Below, one piece after another: positions 55,083-64,000 of a stretch of 64,000 nucleotides of DNA (the stretch's first letter is position 1; each line of letters begins with the position of its first letter). The notes beneath the pieces were generated by a model. That model did not search any database, was not told the origin of the DNA, and worked only from the letters and a program-made list of their open reading frames with translations. This DNA comes from Parapristionchus giblindavisi. Taxonomy: Eukaryota; Nematoda; Chromadorea; Rhabditida; Diplogasteridae. The stretch spans positions 124,001 through 188,000 of the forward strand of contig CALSFV010000106.1 in NCBI GenBank assembly GCA_943737045.1, read 5' to 3'. The position numbers and the translations under genes are program-made.

Positions 55083-58000
55083 ATGTCTTCCTCGATCCGT
55101 TTTGCCCTCTTCGTTTTCGCGGTAATCTCTGCTTCGAACGCATGGTCCTTTGATGAATGGGCAGTCAAGGTATTATTCATATTTGCTTTTTTTATTTACA
55201 TTGTTCAATCGAACGATTCTAATCTGAGTGTAATTCACCCCTACCCTATTCAGAGCATTCATTCATCTGTATTGTTAATGATGTTTTTTTCAATTCTAGG
55301 AAGTTCTTCCCCGAACCAGGGACTTGGTCCGAAGGCATATGATCGGCGCTAAGGTATTTTTTTGAAATTCTTATTATTATTTGATGATAAATTTTGGCTT
55401 TGGTGTTTGTGCCTATTTTAGATCGCTTTTATACATATTTTCATTATTATATAACATGCATGATCTCTCTTAGATTTTTCTGTCCGAGCCTAAGCCCGAC
55501 GGTATCGAACCCGATGTCGACGCCGTCGGTTTACCACAAACCGAATCCGGCGCTAAGCCCGTCGATGGGTCGACCGTGAAACCCGAGGAGCCTTCGGTCT
55601 TGAAGAAGATCGGAGTTCTTACATCATCATCATCGACAGTGGCTCCTGTGGATTCGAAGAAGAGCAACAAGGTTGAGAAGAAGAAGGAAGAGGTTGTTGC
55701 GAAGACCACTACACAGGTGTGTTTATTAGATGAGTACAAGCAGTTATATCACCGATTTGGTTTCATTTTCTTACTTTTCAAATCATATATTAAGATTAGT
55801 TTAATCCGCCAATCTTCCGAATACTTGCTTTTGACTTGTTTCGTCACTTTTCTGATATTGAAAATTGTTAGGAAGTTTCCTGACCTTCTTGTTTTACGTA
55901 ATCCTAATATACAGGCTTATAGTGACATCCAGAGCTAATTTGAAACTCTCTGCTCTAGCCACACTTTTTCGCTCTTCTGGTCTACGAGAAAGTGTTGCCA
56001 ATGTGGACAGTGCAACTAGCTTGGGAGTACTCTGCAATGACATGAGCTCTTATAGGCGCCTACTTCCGCTCCTACCACAAAGAAGATGGAGAAGAAGACG
56101 TCCGAAGAGGAACTCGCCGGACAGATTGTCGATGTCGCTGAGGTACTTATCACTTATCGCTAAGGACACTTAAGTCCAACTTATCCTTAAGACCTTAACC
56201 ACAAGACCTTAAGGTGCTCCGTAAGATCGTCGAAAAGGAAGACAAGGCCGATAAGACCATTGCTGAAGAGAAATTGGCCAAGAAGTTGAAGGAGAAACTT
56301 CCCCTCATCAAGGAGACCAAGCAGGTCGAGGGAGTCGATGTTACTAAGATCCGTAAGGTCTCCAAGGTAAGACCTTATGACCTTATAAGACTAAACGAAA
56401 GTAACTAACTTTGCAAGACCCTATGACACTATAACCTTCAGCCCTCGTACTGTTAGACCATAAGCTTAAGAGTTAACCCAAGCTCTTAAGGTTACCGCCT
56501 CACCCGCTCCTTCCGCCTCTACTGACAAGACCTCCGTCGAAGTGACGACGCCTACCATCGCGAATTACCGACGGTAATCAATCGATAATCATACACAAAT
56601 CGATCGATAATCAATCAACTATTATTGAAAAATAATTGATAATTTCCTTCACACATCGATCAATAATCAGTCCTGTTCAGAGTCTCCTGCGACATGTGCC
56701 TCAAGGCACTCAACGGTCTCAACTACAATGTCGCCAAGCTAAAGGTACGAAGAGATCAAAGACCAAAGATCAAAGATAAAAATTTCCAGACCGTTGCCGA
56801 AGACATGGTGACTAAGGACTGCGAGGCGCTCCTATACGGTGATGAGGAGGCAATCGAAGCCTGTGTTGAGGTTTGACTCCTTCTATTTCTTCATCGCACA
56901 CGATATTTCTCTACTTGTTCAGGTCAAAAGAAACGAAAAGAAAGGAAAAGCAGAGAAAACTCTCCTAGTTTTACACACTCTGTCACCTCCTTTTCATCTC
57001 ATTTCTTCTCTTTTCGCAATTTTTGAACACCACGAGTAAATATCCAAGATAATTAGGATCAAACTTTGAAATTGAAATTCTTTCGATTGGAAAACATTTG
57101 ATCTTATACAGAATAAGTGCACATTTTGAATATGTTTCACCCATAATAGTTATTCGAATTGGGTAAGATTGATATGGTGTTCCTTCATTTTTGCGGTCAA
57201 CAACACACAAAAATTATATTTGAAGTTGGTCCCAAGATACAGATAAGATAAGATCTCGCTCCGTAAGTGATAGAATTTGACCAGAGCGGAGACCAATATA
57301 AACATATCGTCGAAGGAATTGCAGGCAATGTTCCTTTCTTATCAGAATAGTCTGAGTAATTGAGAGATTCAAGTGTTGGAAGGTGTTGCCCATTTCCGAC
57401 GCGATTCGCGCGCGGGACAATTAGTAATCGCGCGCGTCTTCTTTCGAAATATAACTGGGTCGCTTGATATTGTAAGTCGAGCGCGGGTGATTTTTTCGCG
57501 TTCTTCTGCACTTCCCGAGGCAGCTCCTCACAAAAACAAGCGTACGAATCGCGAAGAAAATCCGGAGTATGGGGGGTTGCACTCCCTAATAGGAATATTC
57601 ATGGATTATGCACTTCTATTTGTCTTCCATCTAAACAAGCAACAACTTGCGCTTGAGCTTCTTTTTTTTCTGTGTGAAGAAGCGATTCGGAACGATTGAG
57701 AGATGATAAGGAGAGGTTGAGAGAGGAAGAGGGAGAGGGAGAGAGGGAGAGGGAGAGAGGGAGAAGTTGAAGGGGCAATCTCTTAAAAAAACGGGGAAAC
57801 ATGCGCCTTGTTCATGCTCTAAGAAGATCTTTTTCTCTGAATCTTTTGTCGCAGATAGTTATGTTTGTTCACTCTCCCTCTTCCAGATTTAGAACGTACG
57901 ATTGCTCTCTATCCCTTTCTCCATTTCTCTACCTCTCCCTCTACCTCCCTTTCTCCCTCTCCCTCTCCCTCTTCCTCACTCTCCCCTCTACCTCTCCCTG

Positions 58001-59047
58001 CTTCAGGGGATCGAATCTATTCAGGGATGCTATATGATACAATGGGACGGTGGAGCCTAAGATAGCCGAGCACCTGAGAGAGAAATAAAACGAAAAGGGG
58101 ACTGAACCGAGAGCAAACATTTGTTAATGAAACGAGATAATGGATGAACGGACGTTCGATAGGTCGATTAGAAAGCTAGGGTTGAATAACGTGTCTGGAT
58201 CAAGTGTAGACTTCTGGGTTGCACTACTGAGATACTCTTTCTAAGCAACATCAAAGTGGATTTGGTCACATTTAACTATATATCAACTCATTGCATGTTA
58301 ATCAATGCAACGAGTACATTACTCTATACTCTAATGTTACTCTAACTATGATCCCTGATATCAACGGCCATTTTTCGTTCCTATAATGATGAGATGGCAT
58401 TAGGTATCGAGAATTTTGAGTGGGGCGATCTTTGGATTGGGAGATTGAATGAAAGTGTGTGGAGGTTGATCAAGGGGACAATCCATGTACGCACTGTGAG
58501 ATCAAACGAAATGAGTGCATGGTGATATGTGGCTATAACACCTAGAGAACCTTCGTTGTCTCACACAATCGCTTTGCACACTCTTATCTCTCTCTAACAA
58601 TAAACGTGTTGTCTTCTAGCTTAATTTTATTTATCATATATCAAAAAGATGCGACAACATTTGAAACCTCTATGAAAGATACAGCGTATTTCTACGTGTA
58701 TAATGTGAACAGCTCAATCCGAACAGCTCAGTTAGAATAAAAATATTATTATTACAAATTGTTACTAATATTTCGATTACAGGTAATGCTCCGCAAGATC
58801 GACGAGTACTACAACCGATTCGAGCCTATGATCCAAACCAATAAGGTTCGGCCTAGTTTCAAAACTATTTAAATATTATCTTCGAGTATATTTATTGATC
58901 GAGCTGATATTCTCTGGTCTTCATTAGATATGAACATTTATAACAAAGTTTAATACAACTATTAATCTATTTAAGGTTTGCGTTCAACTGGGTATGTGCG
59001 CCGCCCAGCTCGTATCCACCAACAAACTTCCCCAAATCCATTCATAA
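55083..59047 (+). CDS. Secreted saposin-B-domain protein with Lys/Pro-rich linker
   Basis: Ten exons, 328 residues: 55083-55169, 55300-55353, 55474-55716, 56056-56142, 56214-56366, 56491-56573, 56681-56744, 56790-56870, 58783-58845 and 58976-59047 (TAA). A signal peptide (MSSSIRFALFVFAVISASNA) is followed by a low-complexity Lys/Glu/Pro/Ser linker. The C-terminus is a saposin-B unit with the six-cysteine order: CDMC near its start, C in KDCEALL, C in EACVEV, then KVCVQLGMC. Saposin-B domains are helical lipid-binding modules; nematode members are often intestinal and bind or permeabilise membranes of ingested bacteria. That role here is family-based inference. Intron 3 holds a hairpin MITE copy; intron 8 (1.9 kb) holds a polypurine foldback. 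Single-domain saposins are usually ~100 residues, so the ~220-residue linker is unusual. Confidence 0.88.
57717..57998. repeat. Polypurine/polypyrimidine inverted pair in saposin intron 8
   Basis: G/A-rich GAGAGGGAGAGGGAG at 57717-57772 and C/T-rich CTCCCTCTCCCTC at 57862-57998 are inverted around a ~90-bp spacer. It is the third example of this arrangement in the window, here in the opposite order. Confidence 0.7.
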
Positions 59048-60954
59048 ACCGACCAAATCAATCAATATTCCACTTGACTACGGTAGCTTTTCCCTTCGAG
59101 AGCCTTTCATTATGGTGAAATCAATATGCACTCCATAGAGGTATTTCACCCTCTAGTCTTCTCATATATGCCGATGATTGCTTGACTTCTTTTTGTTTCT
59201 TCTTCTTCCTTTTATGTCACCTCACCTTCTTACGTTTCACACTCGAGTGTCCACTCCATACAAACGGTGGCAAAAAAAGTGATTGGGTTATCTAGCTCTT
59301 TCTCCCTTTCTCTCGTATTCCCCTACGCCACTGCTCTCTCGAACGACGTTTCACATTTCATACACTCCATTTCTTCCCACATATCTATTCCTAGAGGGGA
59401 CTTAGCCCTAACTTAAGTGTCCCTAACTGATAAGTAATAAGGCTGTTAAGTGTCATTCCTATCTGTGCCCCTTGTGCTAATCAATAATATTGTGTGGAGT
59501 CATAGACGGTAATAAGTAATAATTATTATGAACTATTTATTGATTGTTAATTGAATGATGTTCACTGTGATAAATGATGTCATAAGTTGGATAAGACCAT
59601 TATTTATTTGAATATTTAAATTAAAAATATCTATAATTAATAAATGTTGATGGAAGGAACCAGACAATACAACTGAAAAGAATATGCGAAGTTGGAGACA
59701 GTATATTACACAATCAGATAGTTGTTACAGGTTAGAGAATGATTGACACAAGAGGGAAGTCGAACCCACGACCTCTGCATATCCGGTGCAATACTCTAAT
59801 CACTGACAACTCAGAAGTGTGAGCACACTCAGAATCAATTCAATCTATAGAATTGGATAGGGTGAATACACATTTCACGATATCCACAAACCGATTGCGT
59901 TGTAATTTTGCCTCACACTTTAATGTGGCAAACGAAAAATCATCCCATACCAAGATCAAAGAGCAGGCAAAGAGCAATGCGAGGAGTGCTCCATGATTTG
60001 CATGAAATGTCTTTCCTTGGGTAATCAATAAGTTATAGTCTTCAATCAAATTAGGCAAAATTTGTTAATGTATGTTAATGCGGCTTATGTTTCTTATTAA
60101 ACATATCCACATCTTCCTTTCCGTTCTGATGAGATCTTTCCATCTCATCTTATTTCCTGCATTTATCTGTATACAGTTTGCTCTCAATTATCAATAGAAA
60201 CCTATCTGTTATCTTGGACGCGTGATTACTTTGTTTACACAATTTTCATCACCCTTGTTTAATTCCAAAAAGTTTATTAGGAACCCTATCGTAGAGCATG
60301 AGTGAGAGAGAATGTGACCTAACTATAAGAGGCTGGTTTCAAATAAAATGTCAAGGGTCGCACTGGGTGATCTTTCGATCTCTTGTTTTACTGCTATCTT
60401 TCTCTTCCTGTCTCTGAATCTCCCTATTCTCCACACTATCTAACTCTTCCTCTCTATCCCTCGCCATGTCTCTCACCTTTCAATGCCATGGAGCATTGCA
60501 CGTTGTTTGTTTCAAGTGCGTCTCGTCCCTATTCCTTCGGTTCATTCGCACGTTTCTGCATTTATTTATTTCATTGTCTTTATTGTATTTCGATCAGAGC
60601 GGTCGTTTTCTCTACTCAATATCAATATCATGAAAAGTTTAGGTATCTCTTGATTACAGAAATTCCTATTTTCCATAATGTACATAAAGCACATAGAGGC
60701 TTCCACAACTATGCTTGACGTGTGTAGTTGAGGGATGTCATTTTCGTAGCGTTTTATAAGCATTCCGCTCAAAAAATATCTTTCTCCGACTTTCTCGTTT
60801 CGTGCTATCTCTACCCATTTTCCTCTTTCACTAACTTCTATCATTCGTGCCTCTTCTTTTCCAAGTCGAAAATGTCTTTTCTTTTCGTTTGGGAGATGTT
60901 TATGTACTTAAGAACGGTCGTGTTTCCTCTCCTAATCACTTAATCATTTAAGGT
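59048..60954. other. Intergenic between saposin and oxidase genes
   Basis: AT-rich, with a tRNA-like remnant at 59744-59818 and C/T-rich stretches near 60395-60475. No gene supported. TTTAAG at 60947-60952, two bases before the oxidase ATG, could be a trans-splice or 5'-UTR acceptor. Confidence 0.5.
59744..59818 (-). other. tRNA-like remnant
   Basis: Read on the minus strand, GAGTTGTCAGTGATTAGAG resembles a D-arm/A box and GTGGGTTCGACTTCC a T-arm/B box, with a possible anticodon stem TTGCA/TGCAG. The acceptor stem and T arm are mispaired, so it is a tRNA pseudogene or tRNA-derived repeat. Confidence 0.5.
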
Positions 60955-63900
60955 ATGTGTGGTAAGATGGCCTCAGAGATCTGGGACGTGGTTGTGATCG
61001 GCGCTGGGATCATCGGTAATTGTTCCGCCTATCATGCCGCCAGACTCGGAAAGCGAACGCTCAAACTGGAACAGGTTCGTGATCTTTGATCTTTTCGTTT
61101 TTTTCTATTTTTCATTTCTTTTTTTTCACTTCTTCAGTGACAATTGTTTTACAAGTTAGATATTGATTTATCTCATAATATCAAAACCAATAAACCAAGA
61201 AAATTGATTCATTCTGGGAATCAACATTTTTGTGAAAATCAATATTTACAGTTTTTGGAAATCAATATTTCCAGTTTGCCTTCGGTCACGAGCGTGGTTC
61301 ATCACACGGAAAGTCGCGTATCACGCGCTACGCGCATGTTCAGGCCTCATGGATTCCCATTGTGAAGGATACTTACGTGCAAATTGAAGAGTTAGAGAAG
61401 AAGAGGGGCGAGAAACTGTGGAGGTCAGAATCTATCTATAGTCCGTATAAAATGTACTTGCTTAATTGCCTTGCTAATTTCTGGTAAAACGCAGAAGTTT
61501 TATCGATCAACCCCCATTTCCCTCCCTTCCCTTCCTCGCACTCTCTCTGATTTACGCGCTATCTCGCTTTGACTCTCTCTCTAAACATAGAAATTCATTG
61601 TGGCAGTGGTTGGCTACTCTCGTACTAAATAACAAGTGTATTTTATACGGTCAATAACACATATATTTCGAGCATAAGAGCAATGCAGATATTCGTCCAC
61701 ATCAGGGCTGGGACAAAAAATTATTTCGACCAAAAAAATTTTTGTTCGGGTCTAACAAAAAAATTTTCTCATCAAACAAAAAAAACCAAAAAAAACAATA
61801 AAAAACAATAAAAATTTTTCTCCCACTTTTCCGAGAAAATTTTAACTTGATCTCGTGTTGGTCTTCCTTTAAATAACAACTACTCTTAATTGAGAGTCAA
61901 AATTCTTAAAATTAACACTAAATCAAAGATAGAAGCTAAATTCGCTATTGATTCGTTATCTGCAGAATTTTATTGAGTGGTCAAAGAGTGGAAATCTGGA
62001 AATTTTGGTGCGCTATTATCATGAAGAACGTGGGACCAATTATGTGACATTCTGTTCTCTATTAGATTCGAGAGACGAAAGCGTAGCCAGTGTAGCTCAG
62101 TTGTTAGTAGTCAGCGCTCGTAGCCGCGCCACGCATTTTCGTTACATTTTTTACATTTTTCTATATATTCATCTTTAAAATTCGAAAAGGCGCGTTGTCT
62201 CTGGCATTTCCTTGGTGCAAAAATGAACTTTCAGCTCGGATTACGGTATTCCGGGGCATCTATAATTTTACAGAAAATTAGTTTTGTATTTATTGAGATA
62301 TCTATAGTCCTGGCGGTCAGCTTGATCACGAAAAAACTTAGGGTCCCCTTCTTTAACACTGTTTCGTAATATTACACTCCCCAAAATTATCTTGCGGTAA
62401 AAAATTACCAACAAACCTTTCAAGCAAATTTGTGTTAATTTTCTATATCCGTATTTTTTTGTTATTTTTTGGGTTTGCAGAAAAACCAAACAAAGAAAAT
62501 ACCAAACAAAAAATTCTCAAAAACCCAAAAAAAAATACCAAACAAAAAACTCAGCCCTGGTCCACATTGATATATCTTATTTTGTAATGATAGTCTCTTC
62601 CTATCATTCACTCCCTCGTATTCTTTAGTAATTGTTGGCCTGTATGTTCATTCTCTACCTGATAATGTCCGCACATTAAACGATGTGGGCATAGTAGGCT
62701 TGGTTTGAGTTGCTCTCATGAACATCAAAAGTTAACTTCGTCCGCCCTGATCACACAATCTCGTAGGTAGAAAAAAGTGATAGAATATGGGGGGGGGGCG
62801 AATATCTTAAAATACGTTGTTAGATTCGTTATATTATTGTATATGCTTAAAATTTAGTTTTTTCAATAATAACATACTAATATTATTTCAGTAACACTGG
62901 ACTGGTATGGATGGGTAGTCACTCAAAGATCAATGAACTCTCATCGACCCTTCGATCTGCTGGATGTGATCATGAAATTTTGAACAATAAGGAGGTAAGA
63001 TAATGTTTTTTTATTTAAATTCGATATACACTCACTTACAATTAACGTGATTTGAATAGAAAATTATTTCTTTTAAAAACATTGAAACATCGATATTGCA
63101 GGTAGGGGAACGATTCCCTCTCTTCGCTGGTTACAATAGTCAGTGGTTGGCGATCTTTGATCCCAAAGGAGGAGCGATTAAGGCCGATAAGTGGATGAAC
63201 GCTTTTCATGTAATTTTTTATCAAATAGTTTATCTTTTATTTTGTGTTAACACCAACCCTGATAAGCTTCTTTACCGCATCTCAAGCTTATATTTTGTCG
63301 TTCTGTACTAGTGTGAGAGGAATAACTGAACCAGCCATTGAAGTTGTTCTGAACCTATAGCAATTCTTGATTATGGAATTTTAAAATTAACATTGGAATG
63401 AAAATTTCAGGAAGAATTCCTCTCCCTCGGTGGTTCGTTCCGACCAAATTGTGAGGTCAAATCAATCAATAAGGGAGATATGGTTACTCTTCATACGAGT
63501 CAAGGAGAGATCAAGACGAAAAGACTCATAGTAGCTGCGGGCAATTGGATCAACAAACTCGTTCCTGAACTTAATGTGAAGTCGACGGTGAGCAGCACAC
63601 TCCGAGCTTATTTTAGTCTCCGATCTGGCCACTCTTTCTCGTAGACAAAGAGAGCGAGAGGATGTGACCAGAGCGTTCAGTTTCGAATTAGCTCTTGTGT
63701 CGCTTTAACGGGTTTGAAGTCACGTTTCTAGGCTCCTATCCGTTTATTGAGAACAATGATGTGTAGAATATGAAGAGACGGTCGGCTGCTCAAAATGATC
63801 TTTGATCTCTTTTTAAGAACAAATTGCTGTACAAGTGTTACTGGAAACCATTGGCAAAGGAGGACAGTGAATTGATCAGTGTGGATAAGATGCCGGTCTT

Positions 63901-64000
63901 CATCGTCTATGATCAGTTCGATGGTGATAGAGGACACATGGCCATTGGTGATGCTGACTATCCAGGAGCTGTCAAGGTACGAACCTTTGTAGGACTATAG
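60955..64000 (+). CDS. Sarcosine/pipecolate oxidase-like FAD enzyme (3' partial)
   Basis: Six exons are visible: 60955-61074, 61275-61423, 62892-62994, 63102-63209, 63411-63587 and 63818-63976. The gene runs off the right edge. The N-terminal Rossmann motif VVVIGAGIIGNCSAYHAARL binds the FAD ADP moiety. RGSSHGKSRITRYAH is the family's flavin-proximal signature. A later VAAGNWINKLVPEL and MAIGDADYPG fit the monomeric sarcosine oxidase / peroxisomal pipecolate oxidase fold (DAO-type). The enzyme oxidises N-methyl or cyclic amino acids, producing hydrogen peroxide, probably in peroxisomes; the flavin-linking Cys and any targeting tail lie beyond the window. A second in-frame ATG at 60967 is an alternative start. 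Intron 2 (1.47 kb) holds three mobile elements, and intron 5 holds a hairpin MITE. Confidence 0.9.
61443..61650. mobile_element. Small TIR element (CCGTATAAAAT ends), uninterrupted copy
   Basis: CCGTATAAAATGTACTTG at 61443 and CAAGTGTATTTTATACGG ending at 61650. Shares ends and part of the interior (CCTTCCTCGC, CTCTCTCTGAT) with 11091-12457. Located in oxidase intron 2. Confidence 0.85.
61703..62559. mobile_element. hAT-type element with a nested tRNA-bearing element
   Basis: Ends CAGGGCTGGG / CTCAGCCCTG with a perfect 8-bp duplication GTCCACAT (61695-61702, 62560-62567). The interior is A-rich inverted sequence (AACAAAAAA). The nested element at 61981-62356 inserted into it later. Located in oxidase intron 2. 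Confidence 0.88.
61981..62356 (+). mobile_element. TIR element carrying a tRNA-like module, copy C (degraded)
   Basis: Aligns along its length with copy A: TGTTCTCTATTAGA, GTGTAGCTCAGTTGTTAGTAG, GCTCGGATTACG, and right end GGGTCCCCTTCTTTAA. The left end has decayed to TCAAAGAGTGG and the B box is eroded. It is nested in the hAT-type element. Confidence 0.8.

Noticed and set aside
57597..57802. Serine/proline-rich frame on the minus strand in saposin intron 8
   Set aside because: Translation of the G/A-rich foldback tract.

Overview
The window looks like a stretch of free-living nematode chromosome. Evidence is a cuticle collagen, two intracellular-type serpins, a short SH2 plus tyrosine-kinase protein of the Fes/Fer type, short introns ending in TTTCAG-like acceptors, and several start codons sitting directly after an acceptor-like TTCCAG or TTTCAG, as in spliced-leader genes. 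Many introns carry runs of the heptamer TTTGATC. I associate that with diplogastrid (Pristionchus-like) genomes, but this is memory-based inference and was not checked. All gene models were built by hand from splice signals, reading-frame phase and protein-family motifs.

Layout. 1-2348: 3' part of an AT-hook chromatin-type gene. 3524-6431: SH2-tyrosine kinase. 6857-7222 (minus): a two-exon 58-residue secreted peptide with six cysteines. 8676-8757: tRNA-Leu(AAG). 9228-18268: a 9-kb transposon-like palindrome with TA target duplication, carrying three younger insertions in its left arm. 19045-35128: a 20-exon ankyrin/patatin calcium-independent phospholipase A2 whose 10.9-kb intron 11 holds an antisense serpin and at least five mobile elements. 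36220-38202 (minus): a second serpin, followed by remnants of a second copy of the phospholipase 3' half. 39510-43389 (minus): a divergent ionotropic receptor. 45777-47430: cuticle collagen. 48723-50021: a dead Tc1-like transposon. 50022-55082: gene-poor. 55083-59047: saposin-B protein. 60955 to the right edge: sarcosine/pipecolate oxidase, truncated by the window.

The strongest themes are three. (1) Layered mobile elements: hAT-type elements with exact 8-bp duplications, Tc1/mariner-type elements with TA duplications, TTAA-ended foldbacks, a dispersed ~120-bp hairpin family (ten or so copies), and a TIR element family that carries an internal tRNA-like module (three copies, one with a readable empty site). 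(2) A tandem duplication of a block made of a serpin plus the phospholipase 3' half, which explains the nested gene, the second serpin and the pseudo-exons. (3) Serpin 1 has two alternative terminal exons that encode different reactive-centre loops, while its exon 7 is split by a 1.94-kb element.

The genes do not form an operon or a pathway. The serpins, collagen, saposin and small peptide are typical secreted, defence or extracellular nematode products.
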